Positions 37,012 to 46,916 of a stretch of 64,000 nt of DNA are shown here, piece after piece. Position 1 is the first letter of the stretch. Each line of letters starts with the position of its first letter. The notes beneath the pieces were generated by a model. It searched no databases, was not told the origin of the DNA, and worked only from the letters and a program-made list of their open reading frames with translations. A program made the translations under genes and the position numbers. This DNA is from Melieria omissa (lineage: Eukaryota > Arthropoda > Insecta > Diptera > Ulidiidae): contig OZ020267.1 in the NCBI GenBank assembly GCA_963971225.1, forward strand, positions 89,703,648-89,767,647, written 5' to 3'.

Positions 37012-37953
37012 CAGCGCCGTAACTAGGCATGTGCAGGCGGTGCGGCGCACCAGGGCCCCCGGCCCTGAGGGGCCCCCGAAGATTTCTTTGTTTTTTTTTA
37101 GAATTCGTTTTAAAGTATGAGCTAGAAAAGATCTTCGATAACGTTTTTATAACATTGTATAAAATTGGATCTACTTTTTTATGGAAAGGGCCCCTGGGGG
37201 GAAAAATTCCTGATTACATATCACCATCTTTTCCTGCACAATTGTTATCAATGAAATCTACTTTCAATTCAAAAATTAAGCAAATGAAAACGGTAAAACA
37301 GCTAGCCGATTTTCTCATGATTGAACACAGTTCGTTGATGTAAACTTTTTCGGATATTTATACTGCTTGTATAATGTACCTTACTATCCCAGTGACTGTA
37401 CCGTCTGCTGAACGATCATTCTCAAAATTAAAGCTCATTAAGAATTATTGGAGGAGTTCAATGGGGCAGGAAAGATTAAATGGGCTAGCTGTTCTGTCGA
37501 TCGAGAATGAAAGAGCACGAAAAATTGATTTCACGAAAATTATTGATGGTTTCGCCGCCATGAAATCGAGAAAAAAGTCATTTTAGAGAAATAAGTAAAC
37601 GCAAGAGACTGAGGAGACACCTAATGTGCAGGAACAGTATATTTTCATGAGTGATGTATCTGTGATTTCGTTATTTGTAAGTTACAAATAATTACGTGCA
37701 GTCTAGAATATTTGGCTGTAAAAATATCTACCTAATACAGAATATAGTGTAATAGTATGTGCACACATATGAGAAATAAAGAAATTGTTTAAACCAAAGT
37801 ATAATGCTGTTTTCAATTTCTCACGACCTTTGAACCCTTTTTTTAATGGACTTCGAAAAGGCTTCGAAATCCCCTTTTTTTTTAGAAATTCATTTTCAAG
37901 GGCCCCTTACGAAATCTTGCACAAGGGCCCCCGAGACCCTCGCTACGGCGCTG
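37012..37953 (+). mobile_element. hAT element, internally deleted, in gypsy-B2 gag
   Basis: A perfect 8-bp duplication CTTCCTAC (37004-37011, 37954-37961) flanks ends CAGCGCCGTAACTAGG and the complement of CGCTACGGCGCTG. Sub-terminal 'agggcccccgg/agaccctcg' GC blocks occur at both ends. It keeps only the C-terminal end of a transposase. Confidence 0.92.
37095..37586 (+). pseudogene. hAT transposase C-terminal remnant
   Basis: Plus-strand frames read 'KQLADFLMIEHSSLM' (37290-37343) and, after a stop, 'LTIPVTVPSAERSFSKLKLI' and 'NYWRSSMGQERLNGLAVLSI' (37374-37586). The second pair is the hAT dimerisation domain as seen in ZBED-like transposases. The BED finger and the RNase-H-fold catalytic domain are gone, so it cannot act. 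Confidence 0.85.
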
Positions 37954-38782
37954 CTTCCTACCGTGAAATGGCAGAGAAGCTGGAAACTACGAATCTCGAA
38001 ATTTCGGCAAAAGTCGAGACTGCAAATCGAGAAATGTCAGCGAAGCTGGAAACTATGAATCTCGATATTTCGGCAAAAGTCGAGACTGCAAATCGAGATA
38101 GGGCGGAAAATTCTGCGCGCATAGAGCAGAAGGTGGAGGAAATTTCCAATAGGCTGAACGTGAAAGTTGAGCATCTCGAGACGCGAATGGACAATTGGGC
38201 GAAACGAGTTGATGAAATGGGTGAATCCCTGAACAGACGACTTGACAACCTGGATGAGTCCTTGAACAAACGAGTTGACAGTCTGGAAGATTCGATGCAC
38301 AGAAAGATAGACGAACGGCTTCGAGAGGTACAGCTGCGAGCAAGGGTGCGGTCAGTTGAGGAAAGTTTCGCTGTAGAAGCGCCTGCCTATTATGGTACTA
38401 CGTCGTTTGACACATTCAAACTACAATTCGATATGGCTTCTTTGGAGAGTCAGTGGATGATGTTAGGAAAGGTCGGAGACTGATACTGGCTCTAAGAGGT
38501 CCTGCGGCTGAGGTAATAAAAACAGTTCCGGAAGGTTTGAGAGGTGATTACGACACCGTCATAAGGGCGCTGGCAGCCAGATACAGTGACGAGCACAACA
38601 AAATGCTGTATTATAGCGAGCGGAAGAGCCGTAGACAAAGGGCCAACGAGGCGCTGCAGACATATGCAGCAGATATTGAGCGGCTCGTACAGTTATGCTA
38701 CCCGGAATTCGGCGCTGATGACCTCGAGAGGATGAAGATTGAGTCATTTATTGAAGGTCTTCATGACACAGAGACATGATGA

Positions 38783-40504
38783 TTGATGATGGGCAAGGCG
38801 ACATTTAAGGAGACGGTGACCAGCACGATGACGTATGAGGCGGCCTGGAGAGGAAGTTTTCGACATTCATCTGCGGCAAAGCGCCAAGCCCAATCTGGAC
38901 GTGTCACCCAAAACCAGACCGTGAGCTCGGTGGCACCAGCGGGGCTGCGGGCAGTGTCATCTGGAGTCAGTTGCTGGCGATGTGGCAAGCAAGGCCACAT
39001 ATCACGAGACTGCCATCTGCGAGAAAAGCGTTCCGGACAACAGACGTCGCCAAGAAGGGCTGACGCTCTGTCACATCATTCGTGCAAAACCGAGTGCAGT
39101 CATAACTCGCGAGCCGAAAGCAAAGAACAGATAGTGGACGTCCGGTTGGTAAGCGTTATGCCAGAGGAAGAGTGGTCTGCGGAGAGGCTACGAAAAGATC
39201 AGCGTGAGGATGTGGATCTTGCAAAAATCGTCGAAGGCAAGAAGCAAGGCGCACGTCCAGACTGGCAGGAGATGGTCGGTGAAAGCCCGATCGCTAAGGC
39301 TTACTGGGCACAGTGAAAAAGTCTGCGGCTGAAGGAAGGATGCCTGTACCGCGAATGGGAAAGCGCGGATGGTCGGACCAGCAACTCCCTAATGGTAGTG
39401 CCGAAGTGCAGAATCAGCGAGGTCATCGAGGCATACCATTACGACTCCAGTGGAGGGCACCTGGGTATCACCAAAACCGTCGCCAAAATAAAAAGACGAT
39501 TCTACTGGGTAGGATGTCAGGAGTCTGTAGCCGAGTGGATTAAGAGCTGCGACCGATGTTCAGCCGCGAAAGGGCCGACAAGAAAATCTCGAGGCCGCAT
39601 GCAGCAGTACAACGTGGGAGCGCCCTTCGAGCGGATTGCTATGGACGTCGCCGGCCCATTCCCAACTAGCACTCAAGGCAACAAATATGTGCTGGTTATA
39701 ATGAATTACTTCAGCAAATGGCCCGAAGTGTACCCTATTCCTAACCAGGAGGCCACTACGATCTCGGAAAAGCTGGTAAACAACTGGGTAACCAGGTTCG
39801 GAGTTCCGTCGGAGTTGCACTCAGATCAAGGCCGGAATTTCGAGTCTGCGGTATTCAAGGAAGTGTGTGAGCTACTGGGGATAAAGAAAACTCGTACCAC
39901 GCCTTTGCACCCACTGTCCGACGTCATGATGGAACGCTTTAACCGGACACTGGAGGAATACCTGCGGAAACTGGTAGGCAGGAATCAAAAGGATTGGGAC
40001 ACGCATATCCCCCTGTTCCTGATGGCGTATAGGTCAGCCCCGCACGACACGACGTCAGTCACTCCAGCCCGAGCAGTGTTCGGCACAGAGTTGCGGCTAC
40101 CCGTTGACTTGAAGTTCGGGGTAGTCAGCACGACGGGAGGCGCTAAGACGGACTACGTGGTCAATAAGCGGGCGGAACTGGAGGAAATTCACCAGTTTAT
40201 AAGGAGCCGCACCAAACTGGTCAGCGATAAGGCGAAAGCCAGATATGATCTACGTGCCAACTCAGCAGGGTTCCAAGAGGGCGATCTGGTAATGCTCTAC
40301 AACCCGCAGCGGAGAAAAGGGTTGTCTCCGAAACTTCAAGCGTCATGGGAAGGACCTTACGAAGTCGTGACTAGGATTAACAACGTGGTATACAGGATTC
40401 AACGTTGCAGCAATAAAGGCGCTAAGCTGAAGGTAGTCCATTTGGAGCGCCTGGCGCCGTATCACAGTGGAACCTCGGCACTTGTTCGGGACGAACAAGT
40501 CTAA
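38783..40504 (+). pseudogene. gypsy-B2 gag-knuckle/integrase fusion frame
   Basis: The frame starts in late gag ('MGKATFKETVTSTMTYEAAW'), runs through the CCHC knuckle CWRCGKQGHISRDC and, at about 39055-39060, jumps into 'ADALS', which is near the end of RNase H in gypsy-B1. It continues in frame into integrase (H2C2 finger, 'MDVAGPFP', 'HSDQGRNF', 'MMERFNRTLEEY', GPY/F module). One in-frame TGA at 39314-39316 splits it into 38783-39316 and 39317-40504. About 2.3 kb present in gypsy-B1 (excluding its SINE) is missing. All integrase catalytic residues are present. Confidence 0.85.
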
Positions 40505-40515
40505 GTGGTGGGCAG

Positions 40516-41029
40516 TGTAACGATAAGACAGTCTGTCGCTGTGCAAAGCAACCCTGTCGCTACGCGCCGTGCTATAATTCAATCTGGCAACGACGGCCGC
40601 GATAATAAGGGAAACAATTAGGCCAACCTGGCAATGATGGAACCTTTTAGTCCAACCTGGCAATGATGGCAACTTTTAGTCCAACCTGGCAATGATGGAA
40701 ACTTTTAGTCCAACCTGGCAATGATGGTCGCGATCATCATGGAAACTTTTAGTCCACTCCGGAATGTGCGAGAACGATCTGCGCGATGGCCGGACAGGTA
40801 TAAAAGGCAGCCGGGTACGGCGCAGCGAGTTAGTCTGATTTTGACTAGTGAAGGTGCTACACGGAGTAATTAAGCAAATAATTAAGTGTAAAGACAGTGA
40901 AGTGTAAAAGTGTGAAATAAAGTGATTGTTGGTTTTTATTGACTGCGTTGGGATAATTAAAGTTGTCTTATTTTCAAATTGCACTATCCAGTGAAACGGA
41001 ACAGCCCACTAGACTTAGTAGTCGTAACA
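40516..41029 (+). repeat. gypsy-B2 3' LTR
   Basis: 514 bp, the longest LTR of the family here because of extra, partly shortened 'ccaacctggcaatgatgg' units at 40620-40735. TATAAAAG is at 40799-40806. The last 40 bases show more substitutions than the other LTRs. Confidence 0.9.
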
Positions 41030-41481
41030 ATATGTTGTTTTGTCAAAAAGGGCGAGTAAGGCGACTTATGTGCATGTTTCTTCAAGTGCGGAAACATATT
41101 CTTGAGTCTGGGTTTTTGTCGTGCTGGCTGCAGCAATTGCATTGATAACGTTTAATGTTTGAAAATATACTTCAATGTACTTTATAATGTTCAAAAATAA
41201 TCTTAAAAAAGAATTTTAAAATAAAAATTTCAATTAGTTTTGTTTTTTGGGCTGCGATAGTATCGATATTTTTTTCCAAACTATCAAAACTATCTGATGC
41301 TACGCGATAGTTTCGTTGGATTCGATAGTATCAATTGTTTTTTCCAAAACTATCGAAACTATCTGATAGTTCGACTAACGATAGTGTTGCTACTGTTGGG
41401 TCCATTGTGAATCCCTTCATTTTTCGGTGTCCTTCCCTTATCTGTTTGATCCCTGTAGATCCAAACGGGATCTTTTAGGTA

Positions 41482-44395
41482 TCATTTGGTCTTCGCGAGG
41501 AAATTGTGTAGATCGGTTATATGTGCATCTGCTACTTCCGCGAGCCCGCCAAAGAACCTTGCCCCAAGGGTCTGGAGCCGTCGTCCTTGTACTGATGGGC
41601 AGTGGCATAGCAGGTGCTCGACTGATTCTACTGCATACTCATCTCCACAGCTTCTGCATAAATTTGCATAACATGACACCAATGGCGCAGTGACCTGTGA
41701 TTACCCCCGTGACTGGTTGTCCCAGGCTCTATTCGTAGCTCGTATGAATCACTCTCCTTTTGAACCCATCATAGCAGAGATCGGTGGTAGCACCGTGGTG
41801 ACCGCCTCGCACGCTGGCAAAGCTGACCCTGCACGGGCTAGTCCGTCCACTTGTTCGTTCCCTTCGATATCACTTTGTCCGGGAACCCAGCACAGAGGAA
41901 CCCTGCATTGTCTTATGCCACCCAGTGCTTTCCGACAGCCTAGTACTACCTTTGACCTCACTACAGTGGATTTAATTGCTTTAAGAGCAGCCCGGTTATC
42001 AACACAAATGACGGCCAAATAATTTCCGAGTCTATTATGTGTTCCGCTGCTTTCATGATGGCGAAAACCTCCGACTGAAAAACGCTGCAAGAGTCTGGTA
42101 GTCTGTAAGACCAGTAGACATTTTGCGCTTCACAGTAGATACCCGCCCCAGTTCCATCCTCTTTTTTCGAGCCGTCGGTGAAGTAGACCGCTGCAGAGTC
42201 TTCCACCTCGGGCTGTTGCCAGTTGTCCCTGGAGGGAAAGTCAATGGGAATCTTCAATTCGAAGTCACTGCGCTTTACCAGGAAATCAGTGGCCTTATCT
42301 AGAAGACCTTGTCCGGTAGAGCTAGTCATAAGAACGTTCAGAATGCTAGAATGTCCGTAGCCGCCTGGTTTCAGCTGGTTAGACTTCCTCAATCTGAGGA
42401 TTGTCTTTGCTGCGCTGGCCTTTACGAACAGGTCCACTGGGGAAGGTGCAAAAACATTTCCAGAGCCATTCGCGGAGCGCTTTTCGCCGCCCCCGTGATC
42501 GCCATCGTGGCAAGTGTCTGCACCCTCCCCAGATTGCTCTGGTTGCTCTTTTTGTCCATGGCTGGCCACTAGACATGAGAACCATAGGTAATGATGGGTC
42601 TGATTATCGCCGTTTACATCCAGTGGATAATATAGAGTTTTAATCCCCATCTTTTACCAAAAGTCCGCTTGCAGGCATACAGCGCATTGAGCCCCTTTTT
42701 CATTCTTTCTTAATGTTTCGCTTCCACGAAATTTTTGAGTCCAGAATGATGCCAAGATATTTGGCCTCTTTTGATAGTTTCAGGGGATGCCCTTCCACAC
42801 AGGAAAGAGAAAATTCCTGGTTCTTCGCTTTCTTGGTGAACAGGACTAGTTCGGTCTTTTCGGGATTTATCTCTAGACCGTTGTCTCTTGCCCACACTGA
42901 CAGGTTAGTTAATGAAGATTCCATCAATTCACTGATAGTAGGCAAAAATTTGCCTTGTATCATGATGACGATGTCGTCCGCATGGGCCACTATTCTAATG
43001 CGTCTTCTCTGAAAAACTCTTAGAATCTCATCCACTACCAGCAGCCATAAAAGAGGGGATAGCACCCCCCTTGTGGCTCTAATTCTGAAGGAAGCCGGTC
43101 CTATCGTTGAGGTGATTATCCTTTCCACATTGTATGCACGAAGTGCTCTTGTTATGACCTCAGTGGTGACATTGTTGAAAGCCCCCCTCTATATCGAGGA
43201 AGGCAGCCATTGTGTACTCCTTTAAAGCCAAAGAATTCTTAATGGGTCCACAACTCTGTGCACAGTGCACTGTCTACCGACCTCCCCTGGAGGTAGGCGT
43301 GTTGTACCCTGCAGAGTTCAGAAGATAGTCCCGGTTGTCTCTTATATATCTATCCAACAGCCTCTCCAGCGTTTTCAATAAGAATGAGGAGAGGCTGATA
43401 GGTCTATAGTCTTTAGCCGTAGTGTGGCTGGGCTTCCCTGCCTTCGGTATGAAAACTACTTTGACCTCTCTCCACTGCTTTCGAACTACATTTCCTAATA
43501 GGCATCCCTTAAAGATGTTTACTAGGGGTTGCAGAATACAGTCTCCGGCCTGTTATAGCATTGCTGGAATGATACCGTCCGGGCCCGCGGACTTGTAGGG
43601 GTCAAACGACCTTATTGCCCCTTCGACCTTATCTTTGTGCACTACTTTGGCGACAGTTTCAGGTAGTGTAGTGGTTCAGAGTTGCTCTCGAAGATTATCC
43701 GAGTCAGTAGGAACCTGACACTGAGGAAAGTGTGCCTCCATTAGAGTCTCAAGCGAATCTTCACTAGACTCTATCCATGATCCGTCTGGCTTGCGAATCC
43801 AGCTAAGAGCGCAATGCTGCTTAGACAGAACTTTCCTTAGCCTGGACGCCTCGTTGACACAGTCAATGGATTCGCAGTAGGCTCTCCATGATTCTCTTTT
43901 GGCTTTACAAATAGCCTTCTTGACGGCGTTGAAACTGGATTGGTACGCGTCCCAGCCCCTTTCCTCCCCGCTTAGCTTTGCCCTATTGAACAGTCGCCTA
44001 GTCTCCTGACGTAGTAGTCGAAGCTCAGGATTCCACCAGCTGTCGCTGTGCTTCCTTTTGACACGACTTATCGTACAAGAAGACTTAAAAGCAGCGTTAA
44101 AAGTTCCCGTTAGGAGTTCAACCGAGTTCTCAATCGCACGCTCGTCTGTGACTAGGGCGAAGCGTTTCGGCCTCAGTCTTGAACGAACGATGGTCGCGAA
44201 TTTTTCCCAGTTTGCACTCCTTGGGTTCAGAGGTGGTAGGTTGCAAATCGTGTCAAAATTGACATCTAAAAGTATTCGGTTGTGGTCCGAGAAGGAACAG
44301 CCGTCCGATACCTTCCAGTTGTCAACCCTGACGTCGTTTGCCTCAGAAAGCAAAGTCAAATCAATAACTTCTTCCTTGACCCTATTCTGAAAGGT
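41482..44395 (-). pseudogene. LINE-B ORF2: endonuclease end, RT, RNase H, CCHC
   Basis: Minus strand from 44395: endonuclease C-terminus ('GCSFSDHNRILLDV', containing the SDH motif), a connecting region ('SWWNPELRLLRQETRRLFNR'), then RT fragments with 'TRGVLSPLLW' and 'HADDIVIM' (usual YADD with Y changed to H). RNase H follows with 'VYFTDGSKKEDGTGAGIY', 'ICVDNRAALKAI' and 'WVPGQSDIEGNEQVDGLA'. A terminal CRSCGDEYAVESVEHLLCHC finger comes last. Several frame changes (near 43670, 43140, 42650 and 41690) and stops show a dead copy. Domain order fits RNase-H-bearing LINE clades such as LOA. Confidence 0.85.
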
Positions 44396-45469
44396 GGGCG
44401 TTTGAAGAGTTGAAGGGCAAAATTGAAGAGTTTAATGAGCTTTGAGGTTATTAACTGGTAATTAAATAATAGTTGCAATAAAACAAAAAAATAATAAACA
44501 TTTTTTTTTAAACAAAATATAATAATTTTTTTTAATTCATTGCCAACTAATAGGAACTAATGTTTTACGAATCCGAATAAAGTGTACCCATATTGGCGAA
44601 ACCGCACACTGAAGATATTTAAAAAAATTCTCATTGCGTTGAACCGCATAATATATCGCTGGAACATTTAAAACTAAATAGATTTCATTATAAATTTCAT
44701 CAAAAGCGTCTGAAATTTTGCTATTTTAAAATAAGTTAGAATTTTAAAAACTCCATAGCGTTACCTAGTATTTTACGTAAAGAAAATGTGTGCGAAAATT
44801 CAGAAGATTTAATAAAATAGATTTTGAGCTACAAAGTTCACAGGACTCTGAAAAAGCTAATTATGAGTATGTCGCTTGTAACCGAACCGGACAGGCGGAG
44901 ACTACAACTCCATATTTCAGTTTAAAAAATTAAAAAAGCATATAAATGCTCTTAAAAGAGTAAGTGGTGCTAATAGTAAACCTCTTCAGAGAGAACAAAT
45001 ATAATTGTTTTTTTAACAAACATAAATTCTGACGTTGTGTTCAATAACTATTCTAATTTCTACGGTGCTGCTTTTTTGAATTTACGACCGCAAAACTTCT
45101 GTGATACTATGGCACAAAATATGATTGCAAAATGTGGAGGTCATCAGAAACAATTGCGGATTTCGAATACTGTACTATGTATTGCACCTTATACTTATGA
45201 GTAATATAAATTATCTGTTTCGACTAATTAGAGATCTATTCATTGATTGGCTACTTCGATATATCTAGCTTACTTATTAATTTATGTGTTTATATACAGA
45301 AACGTGGAATGCTCAGTATTGCTCAGAAGCAAGCAACAATCAAGATTACAGAATTTCGAATACAAGATGCTTGAGTGCAAACGCTTTCTATCGTTCACCG
45401 AGTTATTGTCCTGGATCATCGTCGGACTTAGATGGTAAGCAATACTATACGGAGCTCTTTTCATGTATG
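44396..45469. other. unassigned AT-rich DNA
   Basis: There is no convincing open frame, terminal repeat or target duplication between the truncated 5' end of LINE-B and the Tc3-like transposon. Short frames at 45247-45497 lack domains. Confidence 0.5.
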
Positions 45470-45849
45470 TAAGGTGCGTAACATAATTAAAAGACACTCA
45501 GAAAATTTCACTTTGCAGCTTTCCCAAATCTAAACAGTAATTTTTTTTAGAAAAGCAAAAACCCAGAATAATTTTGTGAAGTATTAGTTTTAATTTTAGG
45601 CATAACTTAATATTCCTAGAAATTTCTGTGAAATATACCGTTAGCTTTTATGAAAATTAGTAATATTTTGGGTAGCTGCAATCGTAACAAAATTATAAGA
45701 CACATAGGTTTTTTTTTGGTTTACGTTAATAAATATTTTATAATTTTTTTAACAAACGTTGAATCAATAATTAATGATACTAGCCCCTTTCTTTCCAATA
45801 TCAAACAACTGTTTTCACATGGAATTTATAAGCTTAACCAATAATTCGC

Positions 45850-46794
45850 TCCAGATGACTCCACTCCTTAAAATAGCAATTTTTAAGTCCCCAACAGAGT
45901 TGTATTTTCATTTTCCCCATAGACACGCCTGGCAAGTACTCCGCACATATTTTCAATCGGGATCAAGTCGTGCGAACAAGTTGGTCGGTCCATAGTTTCA
46001 CCAGAGCTATAATCTAGAACCCTGTTGCTTGCCGACTTTTATGAATGGCTACGTTATCTTGCATAATAATGTATGGTTTATATCTGTTTACTAATCAAAA
46101 TAGAAGAAGGCTGCGATCCAACACTCCAATATATTCTGTACTGCCTTGAGCTCGTGAAGCGGAAATCGACCGTTCCATATTTGTGAAATACGTCCCACAC
46201 CATCACAGATCCGCCACCGAAATTTATTTTAGACAATTTAAAGGGTTCCTTACTGAAAACCCTCCAGTAGCATCGACAACCATCTGGTCCATCCAAATTT
46301 AATTTCTTTTCATCAGAAAAGATAACCTTTTGAAAAAAATATGCATGTTAAGTAACAACATATAAAAAAATGTTCACCGTGTCCCAGCAAGTATCCAGAT
46401 TATTTCGCGCAAATTGGAGTCGTGCAGCTTTGTGGCGCGGTAGGAGTGTCGGGGCCGTCTTCATAACAGCTCGCACAATATGTTCCGAGTTGTTTAACAA
46501 ACGCCAAATGAAAATTTTAGACCCTGGCCGGCTGCTAAAGACTGCGAGCTGCGAACAAGAGGCGAACGAATTGTTCGCTTTGAACAAAATTCTGCGCTTG
46601 TCATGGTCAGACAGCTTTTGTTTTCGACCAGTACTTCGTCGTTTGGCTTAATTATGTGGATCGCGTAGAAATCCGGCAATATTACACCGAGAACGACCAA
46701 TTTCTTTCAGAATTTCCCTTACACTAAGCCCGGCAACGTTAAAATTATTAATTTCGCCTTGTTCCTTTTCAGATAGTAATTTACCATCAGGCAT
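45850..46794 (-). pseudogene. Tc3-like transposase
   Basis: The minus ATG at 46792-46794 opens 'MPDGKLLSEKEQGEINNF', followed by a helix-turn-helix region ('GLSVREILKEIGRSRCNIAG'). A stop follows after 'LRDPHN', then 'RRSTGRKQKLSDHDKRRI' and 'LPRHKAARLQFARNNL'. The catalytic domain shows 'FSDEKKLNLDGPDGCRCYWR' (first Asp), 'GGGSVMVWDVF', 'IIMQDNVAIHKSR' (second Asp) and 'HDLIPIENMCG' (third position Glu context). Several stops and frame changes make it inactive. LINE-C is inserted only 3 bp upstream of the ATG. Confidence 0.85.
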
Positions 46795-46916
46795 TTTGGT
46801 TGGTTGGTTAGAGTGGTGATGCCCCAGGCATCCAATTAGCGCAGATGCGCCGTTTTGAAACCACTATCTTGATTCAACCTAGGTAGATGGTTGTTGTACT
46901 CCCGGTGACTTATCCG

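Larger units (their letters stand above)
36736..38779 (+). pseudogene. gypsy-B2 gag, split by a hAT fragment
   Basis: ATG 36736 opens the SAP-like start with a short deletion ('MVKLEKKELAAWNLPTAGGK'). A TAA lies at about 36871, then the Ala-rich linker. At 37004 the frame is cut by a hAT insertion (37012-37953). After it the coiled-coil repeats continue ('KLETTNLEISAKVETANREM', with 'SLNRRLDNLDESLNKRVDS') and the capsid region runs to 'ERMKIESFIEGLHD' and a TGA at 38777-38779. One more frame change lies at about 38455. Confidence 0.85.
36255..41029 (+). mobile_element. gypsy-B deletion derivative (gypsy-B2)
   Basis: It is flanked by ATAT (36251-36254, 41030-41033) and lies 45 bp from gypsy-B1. 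It has LTRs of 420 and 514 bp, a PBS, and gag interrupted by a hAT fragment. Then there is a large deletion: protease, RT and most of RNase H are missing, and the gag zinc knuckle is joined to the stretch just before integrase. Integrase is almost identical to that of gypsy-B1. Confidence 0.9.
29485..41392 (+). mobile_element. hAT-type MITE carrying two gypsy-B elements
   Basis: An exact 8-bp target duplication, CTGTTGGG (29477-29484 and 41393-41400), flanks ends TAGAGCTGCAAAACTATCG and the complement of CGATAGTGTTGCTA, imperfect inverted repeats. The two gypsy-B copies (29824-36209, 36255-41029) sit inside. Without them the element is about 740 bp. Both ends are rich in TATCGATA-type sequence (29501-29580 and 41255-41385). 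It has no transposase. Confidence 0.8.
29420..44395 (-). mobile_element. 5'-truncated LINE (LINE-B) split by nested insertions
   Basis: On the minus strand the element runs from 44395 (5' truncation inside the endonuclease) to a 3' end of repeated AACCT (complement of 'aaggttaggttaggtt', 29421-29436). The 3' UTR is split at 41401/29476 by a hAT MITE with the 8-bp duplication CTGTTGGG, which in turn contains two gypsy-B copies. Only 29420-29476 and 41401-44395 are LINE-B sequence. The coding part resembles LOA/R1-like LINEs with RNase H. Confidence 0.8.

Noticed and set aside
37029..37343. 104-codon ORF starting in the hAT end as an intact gene
   Set aside because: Its first part is terminal hAT sequence; only its tail resembles transposase and it stops before the dimerisation block.
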